Assembly: GCA_027083925.1 (NCBI GenBank)
Contig: JALWMK010000122.1
Location: 1-64,000 of the forward strand
Direction of reading: 5' to 3'
Source: Sedimenticola sp.
GTDB lineage: Bacteria > Pseudomonadota > Gammaproteobacteria > Chromatiales > Chromatiaceae
Length of the DNA stretch: 64,000 nt
The notes beneath the pieces were generated by a model. It was given only the letters and a program-made list of their open reading frames with translations, made no database searches and was not told where the DNA came from. Position numbers and translations under genes: made by a program. Positions 26,751 to 34,762 of this stretch are shown here, in pieces; the stretch's first letter is position 1; each line of letters starts with the position of its first letter.

Positions 26751-27564
26751 ATAGGGGACAGACCACGGTTTTTCGTGCTATGCTTCAGCCTGATCCCCAC
26801 TAACCAACAGTTGACCATGCCACGACGCCCAAGGATCGTTTTGCCAGGTGTTCCGCTGCATCTGATTCAGCGGGGAAATAATCGGCAGGCGTGTTTCTTT
26901 GAGGAGGATGACTACCGGTTCTATCTGGAGTGGTTGATTACCTATGCCAAGGATGCCGGGTGTGCGGTACATGCCTATGTGCTGATGACCAATCACGTCC
27001 ATCTGTTGCTTACGCCCACAACCGCTGGCGGCGCGGGTGAATTGATGAAGCGATTGGGGCAGCGGTATGTCCAATACGTCAACCGGATGTACCGACGCAG
27101 CGGAACCTTATGGGAGGGACGCTTCCGCTCGTGTCTGACGCAGGAGGATTCCTATGTATTGGGCTGTTATCGGTACATCGAACTCAATCCGGTGCGCGCG
27201 GGCATGGTCGGGCACCCAGGCGAGTACCGTTGGTCGAGTTACCGGGCAAATGCGCAAGGTGAGATGGAAGCGGGATTGCAAGCACACGCCTGTTATCGTG
27301 CCTTGGGAAAAGATAAGGAGAAGCGGCAGGCAGCTTACCGGGAACTGTTTCGCACCCAGCTCGATCCGGGCCTGGTGGATCAGGTTCGTGAGGCAACAAA
27401 CGGCAACTATGCCTTGGGCAGTTCCCGCTTTCAGGAAGAGGTGGGCAGAGCCTTGGGGCGCCGCGTTGTTCGCGGGAGATCCGGTCGACCAAAGAAACAG
27501 CCAAACACCGCCACAATGGCGCTGTTCGATTCTGACTGATTCAAAACTGTGGTCTGTCCCCTAT
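26751..27564 (+). mobile_element. RAYT/IS200-like element with inverted ends
   Basis: The 814-bp unit is bounded by 22-base inverted repeats with one mismatch (left ATAGGGGACAGACCAC..., right ...GTGGTCTGTCCCCTAT). It contains a single Y1-type transposase gene. The left side truncates the NB-ARC gene and the right side abuts a truncated BrnT toxin, so insertion was accompanied or followed by loss of the DNA between. No target duplication is evident. Confidence 0.8.
26817..27539 (+). CDS. REP-associated tyrosine transposase-like protein (Y1_Tnp)
   Basis: The 240-residue protein belongs to the IS200/RAYT HUH superfamily: it begins RPRIVLPGVPLHLIQRGNNRQ, has the metal-binding HUH pattern in MTNHVHLLLTP, a conserved helix with candidate nucleophile tyrosines (LGQRYVQYVNRMYRRSGTLWEGRF), and the CYRYIELNPVRAGMV segment. 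Such enzymes cut and join single-stranded DNA at palindromic ends. The track start at 26775 is in the end repeat; the ATG at 26817 starts the family N-terminus. Confidence 0.9.
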   Translation: MPRRPRIVLPGVPLHLIQRGNNRQACFFEEDDYRFYLEWLITYAKDAGCAVHAYVLMTNHVHLLLTPTTAGGAGELMKRLGQRYVQYVNRMYRRSGTLWEGRFRSCLTQEDSYVLGCYRYIELNPVRAGMVGHPGEYRWSSYRANAQGEMEAGLQAHACYRALGKDKEKRQAAYRELFRTQLDPGLVDQVREATNGNYALGSSRFQEEVGRALGRRVVRGRSGRPKKQPNTATMALFDSD

Positions 27565-27570
27565 TACTAG

Positions 27571-27654
27571 AGAAACTCAGGAAATACCATCAGAATCATC
27601 AGCGCCCGTAAAGCGACCAAGAATGAACGTAGGTTCTACGAAGGTGGTGAATGA
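27571..27654 (+). pseudogene. brnT: BrnT toxin, 3' remnant
   Basis: The last 27 codons of a BrnT-family ribonuclease remain (GNTIRIISARKATKNERRFYEGGE), matching the IRIISARKAT motif near the BrnT C-terminus. A stop codon lies in frame immediately upstream, seven bases from the transposon end. The remnant's stop overlaps the brnA start (ATGA), the normal arrangement of the pair. Confidence 0.7.
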
Positions 27655-27878
27655 TGAAAAAAGAATATGATTTATCCAAAATGAAATCACGGAAGAACCC
27701 TTATGCTTCAAAGCTCAAGAAGCCAGTAACAATGAGGCTTAGTGAGGATGTTATTGATTATTTCAAAGACATGGCTGAAGAGTCTGGGGTTCCATATCAA
27801 AGTTTAATTAATTTATATCTCAGAGACTGTGTAGCGCAACACAGGAAAGTAGATATCACATGGCATAAACAGGCCTAA
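27651..27878 (+). CDS. brnA: BrnA-family antitoxin, now orphan
   Basis: The 75-residue protein is a ribbon-helix-helix antitoxin: basic N-terminus, then KKPVTMRLSEDVIDYFKDMAEESGVPYQSLINLYLRDC. BrnA normally binds BrnT and represses their joint operon. Here the toxin is reduced to a 3' remnant, so BrnA stands alone and probably lacks its native promoter. Confidence 0.8.
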   Translation: MMKKEYDLSKMKSRKNPYASKLKKPVTMRLSEDVIDYFKDMAEESGVPYQSLINLYLRDCVAQHRKVDITWHKQA

Positions 27879-27979
27879 CACACGCCCTGAGGTAGTCCGT
27901 CAAGGAAAAACCGATTAATTTCCGAGTTCTTTAACCAGCGGAGAACCCTGGTAAGAGCTACTTCTTCTGCTTCACCCAT
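27875..27979 (-). CDS. Doubtful 34-residue ORF
   Basis: A short minus-strand frame (MGEAEEVALTRVLRWLKNSEINRFFLDGLPQGVC) has a GGAGAAGAG sequence before its ATG and an open frame upstream of the ATG. The composition looks protein-like. It could be the end of a longer gene that has decayed. I recognise no family. Confidence 0.2.
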   Translation of the reverse strand: MGEAEEVALTRVLRWLKNSEINRFFLDGLPQGVC

Positions 27980-28132
27980 TCTCTTCTCCGCGACTAAAAG
28001 CGCAGCATGCAGAGAAAAGGTTCAGCCTGACAGAGTGTGGTATATTTTGCGCTTACACTCCCTTGACAAGAGTCACGTCACCAGGAAAGGGCATGCTTGA
28101 AGCCACTAACAGATTGATTAACAAAAGAAAAA

Positions 28133-28228
28133 CCATCCTGTGCCTGCCTGCAGACCGCGTTATCAAAACTGACTGTAGAAGTGCTATAGCGGCACTTTGA
28201 TGCCTTGCATTAGGCAGGCACAGGATGG
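28133..28228 (+). other. Structured dyad before moaE
   Basis: A perfect 17-base inverted repeat, CCATCCTGTGCCTGCCT (28133-28149) and its complement at 28212-28228, encloses 62 bases. These contain further nested complementarity: ATCAAA/TTTGAT and AGTGC/GCACT. The whole could fold as a long multi-part hairpin in RNA ending 39 bases before the moaE ATG. It may be a leader structure, a transposon relic at the island edge, or a decayed attC-like site. Confidence 0.5.
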
Positions 28229-28267
28229 CTGAACACGGCATATTAGGTGGCCGGGGTAATAGTATTC

Positions 28268-28720
28268 ATGCAAAAACACATTGCTGTTCAAACTGAGTAT
28301 TTTGATCCTGCTGAAGAAGAGCGGCAGCTGCGCCTGGGAAACCCCCGCATTGGCGCTATTGTCAGCTTCCTGGGCCTGATGCGGGACATCAATGAGGAAG
28401 ACCAGGTCAGCGCCATGACCCTGGAGCACTACCCCGGCATGACGGAAAAGGCCCTGGCAGCCATCGTGGAAGAAGCGCAGCAGCGCTGGGATCTGGAGGG
28501 AATTCGCGTCATTCATCGCATTGGTGAGCTACTGCCGGAAGATCCCATCGTGCTGGTGATGGTGGCCAGCCGCCACCGGGGTGAAGCCTTCCGCGCCTGT
28601 GAATTCGTGATTGACTACCTGAAAACCCGCGCCCCTTTCTGGAAAAAAGAAAAGACCACAGATGGCGAGCGCTGGGTGGAAGCCCGCCATAGCGACAGGG
28701 ATGCGGAAGCGAAATGGTAG
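28268..28720 (+). CDS. moaE: Molybdopterin synthase catalytic subunit MoaE
   Basis: MoaE, with MoaD, adds two sulfurs to precursor Z to form molybdopterin. The 150-residue product from the ATG at 28268 has the family segments AIVSFLGLMRD, LEHYPGMTEKAL, RIGELLPEDPIVLV and the conserved catalytic end FVIDYLKTRAPFWKKE. The track's earlier start at 28247 is not needed. No other moa gene is adjacent. Confidence 0.93.
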   Translation: MQKHIAVQTEYFDPAEEERQLRLGNPRIGAIVSFLGLMRDINEEDQVSAMTLEHYPGMTEKALAAIVEEAQQRWDLEGIRVIHRIGELLPEDPIVLVMVASRHRGEAFRACEFVIDYLKTRAPFWKKEKTTDGERWVEARHSDRDAEAKW

Positions 28721-28857
28721 GTGTTTTGTCGGCCGCCGAGCTTGCCCGGGGTGCGGCAGAACCAGATTGCGGAAAGTGCCCCTGGTTTATTGAGTGAAGA
28801 TACCTTATGGTGACACATGATGACTTTATTACACCGGCAGAAGGAAGCTGCATCGCC

Positions 28858-30324
28858 ATGAGCAGGCGCAACTGTTTTCAGCACGGTTTTTACCGAATTG
28901 TTTCCGTGTTGATGCTGCTGTTCGTGATGGCGGTTTCCGGTGGATGTTCCGATGAAGGCGCGCAGGACGATCGACCCAATTTCCTGTTCGTGGTCTCGGA
29001 TCAGCAGCATTATCAGGCGCTGGGTGTGGTGGACGAGTTTTTTATCACGCCAAATCTCGATGCTTTGGCTGGGCAATCCGTGTTTTTCACCCGCGCATTC
29101 GTGAGTTCGCCCCAGTGTTCGCCCAGCCGCTCGAGCCTGTATACAGGGTTTTATCCCCACAACACCGGAGTTATCGGCAATACCGGGTCGATTGATGCCG
29201 ACGGCAACAAGATCGGGCAACTAAGTGATTCCCTGAAGACCATTGGTGAATACCTGAAACCGGCAGGTTACCGAACCGCCTACATCGGAAAATGGCATCT
29301 GGGCGAAGTGGGCCAGCATGCCCGGGGATATGATGTGCAGCATTTTGACACCTTCAGGGGTGGGGATAATACCAGCGACACCGACAAATCGAAATTGGCC
29401 ATGGCGTTTCTTGCCGAGAGGGGTGAAGGGAAAGCGCATCCACCCTTTGCGCTGTTTCTCAACTATACAAACCCTCATGATATTTACGACTATGGTGGCT
29501 TTTCCAATCCGGAACCCGTCAAGGAGCTGATGCAGGGCGTCAAACTGCCGCAGAGCTATTATGAAGAGGAGTTCGCCGAAAAGCCCAGGGTACAGTCCTT
29601 GTACATGGAGGTGGATACCGGCAAGCATTTCAAAGACAGGCCGGACGATGTGTGGAAGACCTACCGGGGCTTCTATCGTGACCGGGTGCGGCAATTTGAC
29701 ACAGAGCTGGGAAAGGTCATCCAGGCCTTGAAAGACGCGGGTGAATGGGAGCGGACCATCATCATCGTGACCTCGGATCATGGCGATATGGACACCCGCC
29801 ACCGTTTGGTGTTTAAGGGGCCTTTTGGTTATGAGCAGGTCATTCGCGTGCCTTTGATGATACGGGTTCCGCAAAGCTTCGGGATGGTCAAACCGCGCAA
29901 GGAAAGCGCCATGACAGTAAATGTAGATATCCTGCCGACCATCCTTGGCTTTGCCGGCCTGCCTGCAGCAGTGGGTGACGGCGCCAGCCTCAAGCCGCTG
30001 TTGCTCGGCGCGCCGGACGATACGTGGCGGAAAGAGGTGGTGGTGGAATACTACAATAAGCAGAAATGGGTGCATCCCATACGGGTTATCCGCAGCGACA
30101 GATACAAGTATGCCGATCATCTGGTGGGGATGGATGAACTCTATGATTTACAGCAGGATCCCGGTGAGATTCACAATCTGATCGGCGATGAAGGTCATGC
30201 TCGGGTACGGGAACAGCTTTCTCGCCGGCTGGATGCGTGGATCGCCAAGCACTCTGATCCTTTTTACCGATTGAAAGCCACCGACCGGGAAGGCAAGCCG
30301 GTGGCGCCCGGAGATGCTTTGTAG
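28858..30324 (+). CDS. Sulfatase family lipoprotein
   Basis: The 488-residue protein (ATG at 28858) begins with a lipoprotein-type signal ending SVLMLLFVMAVSGGC, Cys30 being the likely lipid anchor. The alkaline-phosphatase/sulfatase fold follows: NFLFVVSDQQ (metal Asp48), the sulfatase signature CSPSRSSLYTG with Cys87 as the formylglycine precursor, IGKWHLGE, and TSDHGDMDTRH. It should hydrolyse a sulfate ester outside the cytoplasm, if a maturase converts Cys87. The substrate cannot be inferred. No maturase gene is adjacent. Confidence 0.88.
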   Translation: MSRRNCFQHGFYRIVSVLMLLFVMAVSGGCSDEGAQDDRPNFLFVVSDQQHYQALGVVDEFFITPNLDALAGQSVFFTRAFVSSPQCSPSRSSLYTGFYPHNTGVIGNTGSIDADGNKIGQLSDSLKTIGEYLKPAGYRTAYIGKWHLGEVGQHARGYDVQHFDTFRGGDNTSDTDKSKLAMAFLAERGEGKAHPPFALFLNYTNPHDIYDYGGFSNPEPVKELMQGVKLPQSYYEEEFAEKPRVQSLYMEVDTGKHFKDRPDDVWKTYRGFYRDRVRQFDTELGKVIQALKDAGEWERTIIIVTSDHGDMDTRHRLVFKGPFGYEQVIRVPLMIRVPQSFGMVKPRKESAMTVNVDILPTILGFAGLPAAVGDGASLKPLLLGAPDDTWRKEVVVEYYNKQKWVHPIRVIRSDRYKYADHLVGMDELYDLQQDPGEIHNLIGDEGHARVREQLSRRLDAWIAKHSDPFYRLKATDREGKPVAPGDAL

Positions 30325-30456
30325 TACCTTCTTGCCAGTCGCATGGGAAGCCCTGACCTTTGATCGGGGCTTCCCGTCGATACCGGCCGGGTGTTTCCGG
30401 CAAGCAATCTCCTGAACCACTGGATTCCGGAGCTTCTCAAAATTTGGAGGGACACG

Positions 30457-31158
30457 ATGGCTATCGATGCAATGAAAATACTTGGCAGTCTGCTCAACAG
30501 TGGTGCGCTTTCCCGTGGCTCCGGCTCCAACGTGCTGGGCGCGGTACTGGGTTCGGTGCTGGGCGGCGGCCAGTCCGGTGCTTCGGCGGGCAGCGGGCTG
30601 GGAAGCATGCTGGGGGGGCTGCTGGGAGGCGGCTCGTCTTCTGGCGGCGGCATAGCGGATATGCTGGGTGGTTTGCTCGGCGGCGGCGGCAGGTCATCCG
30701 GCGGTGGTCTGGGCGATCTACTGGGTGCAGCGATGAAGCAGTTTGGCAGTGCACCCCAAGGCATGGGGCTGGCGAATTTTGAACCCGCTATCGAGCCAGA
30801 ACAGGCAAACGAGCAGGCGACCATCATGATCCGCGCCATGATCAATGCCGCCAAGGCGGATGGTCGGGTGGATCAGGAAGAACAGCAGCATATCATCGAG
30901 GGTCTGGGTGATGTGACTCCGGATGAAGTTGAATTCGTGAAAAAGGAAATGGCCCAACCCCTGGACGTGGAAGGTTTCGTGCGCAGCGTTCCCCAGGGCA
31001 TGGGGCAACAGATCTATCTGGCTTCCCTGATGGCCATCGATCTGGATACCAATCCCGAGGCGCAGTACCTGCATCAGCTGGCGCAAGGGTTGGGGCTGGA
31101 TGCGAATGAAGTGAACCAGCTACACGAACAGCTGCAAGTGCCCAAGCTGTATTCCTGA
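30457..31158 (+). CDS. DUF533 (TerB-like) family protein
   Basis: The 233-residue protein has a Gly/Ser-rich, hydrophobic first half with repeated LGGLLGGG-type blocks and a helical second half (residues ~115-230) typical of DUF533, a TerB-like domain of unknown function. The start is the ATG at 30457, preceded by TTGGAGGGACACG; the track's extra N-terminal 22 residues precede this ribosome-binding site. It is probably inner-membrane associated. Confidence 0.85.
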   Translation: MAIDAMKILGSLLNSGALSRGSGSNVLGAVLGSVLGGGQSGASAGSGLGSMLGGLLGGGSSSGGGIADMLGGLLGGGGRSSGGGLGDLLGAAMKQFGSAPQGMGLANFEPAIEPEQANEQATIMIRAMINAAKADGRVDQEEQQHIIEGLGDVTPDEVEFVKKEMAQPLDVEGFVRSVPQGMGQQIYLASLMAIDLDTNPEAQYLHQLAQGLGLDANEVNQLHEQLQVPKLYS

Positions 31159-31191
31159 TGCTGCTGGCGCTCCTTCGGGGGCGCCTCTCTG

Positions 31192-31845
31192 CTACAGCCG
31201 CCCCAACAACCAATCCCGGATAGCCACAACCTCTTCCGCACATACGGTATGGGCCATGTCATATTCATGCCAGTCAACCGTGTGGCCCATCTGCCTGAGC
31301 CTGGTGCAAGCGTCCATCCCCACAGAACAGGAAACCACGGTATCCATGCGTCCATGGGCCTGGAAGATCTGCCGCGGCGTGGAACTGTCCAGGGGAACAG
31401 ACTCGGGTAGATAGGTGGACAAGGCGATCACCCCCGCCAAGGGCAGTGGCATGCGCAGGGCTGTGGCCAGGGCGATCACGCCACCCTGGGAGAACCCCGC
31501 CAGGAAGATGCGCCCGGGTCTGATGCCCGCCTGGATCTCGGCTTCCACCAGCGCCTGCAGATAATCCACGGAGCGCAGAATGCCCTCGACATCAATTTTC
31601 GCCATGAGATCCATGGCATAGACGTCGTACCAGGCGGGCATCACATGGCCGTTGTTGACGCTTACCGGCATGGCGGGCGCATTTGGAAACACGAAGCGCA
31701 CATGCTTTTCTTCCGGCAGGCGCAGCCCCGGCACGACGGGAGCGAAATCATTGCCGTCGGCGCCCAGGCCATGGAGCCAGATCACCGTGTATTCCGCATT
31801 GCCTTGGGGGTTGATTTTGATGCAGGGTGGATATTCCATAAACAT
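31192..31845 (-). CDS. Carboxylesterase, alpha/beta hydrolase
   Basis: This 217-residue enzyme belongs to the phospholipase/carboxylesterase group. The triad is visible: Ser119 in GFSQGG, Asp168 in HGRMDTVV and His199 in YDMAHTV. The oxyanion region is WLHGLGADGNDF. No signal peptide, so cytosolic. It is divergent from the lptM-lysA operon with a 60-base gap. Confidence 0.9.
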   Translation of the reverse strand: MFMEYPPCIKINPQGNAEYTVIWLHGLGADGNDFAPVVPGLRLPEEKHVRFVFPNAPAMPVSVNNGHVMPAWYDVYAMDLMAKIDVEGILRSVDYLQALVEAEIQAGIRPGRIFLAGFSQGGVIALATALRMPLPLAGVIALSTYLPESVPLDSSTPRQIFQAHGRMDTVVSCSVGMDACTRLRQMGHTVDWHEYDMAHTVCAEEVVAIRDWLLGRL

Positions 31846-31905
31846 ATACGCGCAGAAAAAACGCTATACTAGCAAGCCCTGAAGAAAAACGACGGAAACA
31901 GGCCC

Positions 31906-32019
31906 ATGAATTCACGTCTCCTGCTGTTGGTCAGCGTCGTGCTGCTGCTTCTGGCTCTTGGCGGCTGCGGCAACAAGGGTCCCCTGTATACTCCGGAAGC
32001 CGAACAAAAAAGCAACTAG
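31906..32019 (+). CDS. lptM: Small LptM/YifL-type lipoprotein
   Basis: This gene is too short for the ORF track. The 37-residue product has a lipoprotein signal with lipobox LALGGC and then GNKGPLYTPE, the LptM signature. LptM helps LptD assemble in the outer membrane in E. coli, where the gene also precedes dapF/lysA genes. The TAG is followed directly by the lysA ATG. Confidence 0.88.
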   Translation: MNSRLLLLVSVVLLLLALGGCGNKGPLYTPEAEQKSN

Positions 32020-33267
32020 ATGGATCATTTCAACTACAAAAACGGCCAGCTCCACGCCGAAGATGTTTCGCTGAAGCACATCGCCTCCACCCACGGTACG
32101 CCCTGCTATGTGTACTCCCGCGCCACCCTGGAGCGTCACTGGCACGCCTTTGACGATGCCTTCAGCCAGCATTCGCATCTGGTGTGCTATGCGCTAAAGG
32201 CCAATTCCAATCTGGCGGTGCTGGATATCCTGGCACGTCTGGGTTCCGGTTTCGATATCGTATCCATGGGCGAGCTGGAGCGGGTAATCAAGGCAGGCGG
32301 AAAAGCTGGCAAGACCGTATTTTCCGGCGTGGGCAAGCGTGCCGACGAGATGCAATACGCCCTGGATCTGGGCATTCGCTGCTTCAATGTCGAATCTGAA
32401 CCGGAGCTGAAGCGCCTTTCCCAGATCGCCACGGGCATGGGTGTGGAGGCTCCCGTGGCTCTGCGCGTAAACCCGGACGTGGACGCCCAGACCCATCCCT
32501 ATATTTCCACCGGCCTGAAGGAAAACAAGTTTGGCGTACCGGTCGATACGGCAGTGGAGCTGTACCAGAAAGCCGCCCGGCTGCCGGGGCTGAAAATTTC
32601 CGGCATCGACTGCCACATCGGTTCCCAGCTCACTGAGCTGTCGCCGTTTCTGGACGCCCTGGATCGGATATTGCTGCTGGTGGACAAGCTGTCCGCCCTG
32701 GGCATCTCCATTGATCATCTGGACGTTGGTGGCGGACTGGGAGTTCCCTATCAGGGAGAAAACCCGCCTTCGCCAGCGGAATACGCCCAGGCCATTTCCG
32801 GCCGCCTGCAGGGCAAGCCCTATGAAATCTTCATGGAGCCAGGGCGCGCCATCGCTGCCAATGCGGGCGTTTTGCTGACCCGGGTGGAATACCTCAAGCC
32901 CACCGCAGAAAAGGATTTCGCCATTGTAGACGCCGCCATGAACGACCTGATCCGCCCTGCGCTGTACCAGAGCTGGCAGGAAATTGTTCCCGTGGAAAAC
33001 AGCCATGGTGGAAGAGACGGGTGCTACGATATTGTGGGGCCGGTATGTGAGACCGGCGATTTCCTCGGCAAGGAACGGCAGTTGAGCCTGTCCCCTGGCG
33101 ATCTGCTGGCGGTGCGCTCTGCCGGTGCCTATGGCTTCGTCATGGCCTCCAACTACAACAGCCGCCCCCGGCCCGCCGAAGTCATGGTGGATGGAGCCGA
33201 CATGTATCTGGTTCGGGAAAGGGAGGCCCTGGCCGAACTCTACCGCGGGGAGCACCTGATCCCGTGA
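32020..33267 (+). CDS. lysA: Diaminopimelate decarboxylase
   Basis: LysA converts meso-diaminopimelate to lysine with PLP. The 415-residue sequence has the PLP lysine at Lys60 (VCYALKANSN), the HIGSQ segment, the glycine-rich phosphate loop DVGGGLGVPY, and the substrate-site Cys in GPVCETGDF. It ends with a GTGA overlap onto the methyltransferase gene. With dapF two genes downstream, it completes the last steps of lysine synthesis. Confidence 0.97.
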   Translation: MDHFNYKNGQLHAEDVSLKHIASTHGTPCYVYSRATLERHWHAFDDAFSQHSHLVCYALKANSNLAVLDILARLGSGFDIVSMGELERVIKAGGKAGKTVFSGVGKRADEMQYALDLGIRCFNVESEPELKRLSQIATGMGVEAPVALRVNPDVDAQTHPYISTGLKENKFGVPVDTAVELYQKAARLPGLKISGIDCHIGSQLTELSPFLDALDRILLLVDKLSALGISIDHLDVGGGLGVPYQGENPPSPAEYAQAISGRLQGKPYEIFMEPGRAIAANAGVLLTRVEYLKPTAEKDFAIVDAAMNDLIRPALYQSWQEIVPVENSHGGRDGCYDIVGPVCETGDFLGKERQLSLSPGDLLAVRSAGAYGFVMASNYNSRPRPAEVMVDGADMYLVREREALAELYRGEHLIP

Positions 33268-33935
33268 AGCGCATCCCCGAAGCGGAAGAGCTGATGGACG
33301 AGCAGGGGCAGGCGCTGGCCTATGCCGAAGCGGATTTTTCCGCCTCCAACGCCCTGTTTATCGAACTGTTCGAGGCACTGCACTCCGGCGAGTTTGACGG
33401 CATGGCGCTGGATCTGGGCTGCGGCCCTGCAGACATCCCCATCCGCCTCGCCCACCGCTATCCCCATGCGCAGATCGATGCCCTGGACGGTGCCCAGGCC
33501 ATGCTGAACCTCGCCCGGGCCGCCATAAACAACAGCGGCATGGGGCAACGCATCCATCTGCATTGCCAGTACCTGCCTGCAACCCGTCTGGAACAGCAAT
33601 ATGACGCCCTGCTTTCCAACAGCCTGCTGCATCATCTGAACAATCCTCAGGATCTATGGGAGACCATATGCGGCTGCGCCCGACCCGGTGCCAGCGTGCT
33701 GGTGATGGATTTGCTGCGCCCCCACTCCCCCCGGCAGGCAGACAAACTGGTGGTGGAATACGCCAGCGATGCTCCTGAAGTGTTGCGCAGGGATTTCAAG
33801 GCCTCGCTGCACGCTGCCTACACACTCGAAGAAGTACGCGAGCAACTGGCCGCCGCATCCCTGCCGGGGCTGGAGGTTACCCAGGTCAGCGACCGGCACC
33901 TGGCAATTCACGGCAGGCTGGGTGGGATGCCATGA
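33264..33935 (+). CDS. Class I SAM-dependent methyltransferase
   Basis: The 223-residue protein has a SAM-binding motif LDLGCGPADIPIRLAHRYP and acidic motif II IDALDGAQAML, followed by SNSLLHHL. The substrate is unknown. It starts with GTG overlapping the lysA stop and ends overlapping the dapF start (ATGA), so it is embedded in the lysine/cell-wall operon. Confidence 0.85.
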   Translation: MKRIPEAEELMDEQGQALAYAEADFSASNALFIELFEALHSGEFDGMALDLGCGPADIPIRLAHRYPHAQIDALDGAQAMLNLARAAINNSGMGQRIHLHCQYLPATRLEQQYDALLSNSLLHHLNNPQDLWETICGCARPGASVLVMDLLRPHSPRQADKLVVEYASDAPEVLRRDFKASLHAAYTLEEVREQLAAASLPGLEVTQVSDRHLAIHGRLGGMP

Positions 33936-34762
33936 AACTGCAGTTCAGCAAAATGCATGGGCTGGGCAACGACTTCCTGGTGTTTGACGCCATCCACCAA
34001 AAGGTTCAGTTGAGCACGCAGCAACTGCGCTTTCTGGCAGACCGGCGCTTTGGTGTGGGCTGCGACCAGGTTCTGCTGGTGGAGCCTTCCCGGTCGGAAG
34101 ACACCGATTTCTATTACCGTATCTTCAACGCCGATGGTGCCGAGGTTGAACAATGTGGCAACGGCGCCCGCTGCTTTGCCCGTTTCGTCCGGGACAAGGG
34201 GCTAAGCTGTCAAGACATGATCCGGGTAGGAACGGCCAGCGGCACTATCGAGCTGTTTCTGCAGGAAGACGGGCAAGTGCGGGTCAATATGGCTGCCCCC
34301 GAGCTGCAACCCCGGGCAATCCCCTTCATTGCAGAGCAGCAACAGGCCGTGTATGACATCGTGGTAAGCGGAAAAAGCTGGCAGATCAGCGCCGTATCCA
34401 TGGGCAATCCCCATGCCGTGCTGGTCGTCGATGATGTGGAACAGGCGCCGGTGGACACCCTGGGACCCGCCCTGGAACAGCATGAGCGCTTTCCCCAACG
34501 TGTGAATGCAGGCTTCATGGCGGTGCATTCACCCACAGAAATCGACCTGCGGGTATACGAACGCGGCACGGGAGAAACCCTGGCCTGCGGCAGTGGCGCT
34601 TGCGCGGCAGTGGTTGCCGGACGATTGCGCGGCCTGCTTGAGGAACAGGTAAAGGTGCACCTTCACGGCGGCGATCTTGTGGTAAGCTGGGCGGGTGGGC
34701 AATCTCCGGTATGGATGAGTGGCCCCGCAATAGGGATTTTTGAAGGAACGATAGCATTATGA
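33932..34762 (+). CDS. dapF: Diaminopimelate epimerase
   Basis: DapF interconverts LL- and meso-diaminopimelate by a two-cysteine mechanism. Both catalytic cysteines are visible: VEQCGNGARCFARF and LACGSGACAAVVAG. The start is typical (MKLQFSKMHGLGNDFLVFD), and 276 residues is normal. It has four-base overlaps with genes on both sides. Confidence 0.97.
   Translation: MKLQFSKMHGLGNDFLVFDAIHQKVQLSTQQLRFLADRRFGVGCDQVLLVEPSRSEDTDFYYRIFNADGAEVEQCGNGARCFARFVRDKGLSCQDMIRVGTASGTIELFLQEDGQVRVNMAAPELQPRAIPFIAEQQQAVYDIVVSGKSWQISAVSMGNPHAVLVVDDVEQAPVDTLGPALEQHERFPQRVNAGFMAVHSPTEIDLRVYERGTGETLACGSGACAAVVAGRLRGLLEEQVKVHLHGGDLVVSWAGGQSPVWMSGPAIGIFEGTIAL

Noticed and set aside
27872-27879. GCCTAAC after brnA as a fourth attC start
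   Set aside because: It matches RYYYAAC, but no GTTRRRY partner or complementary inner arm was found within the usual 60-140 bases.
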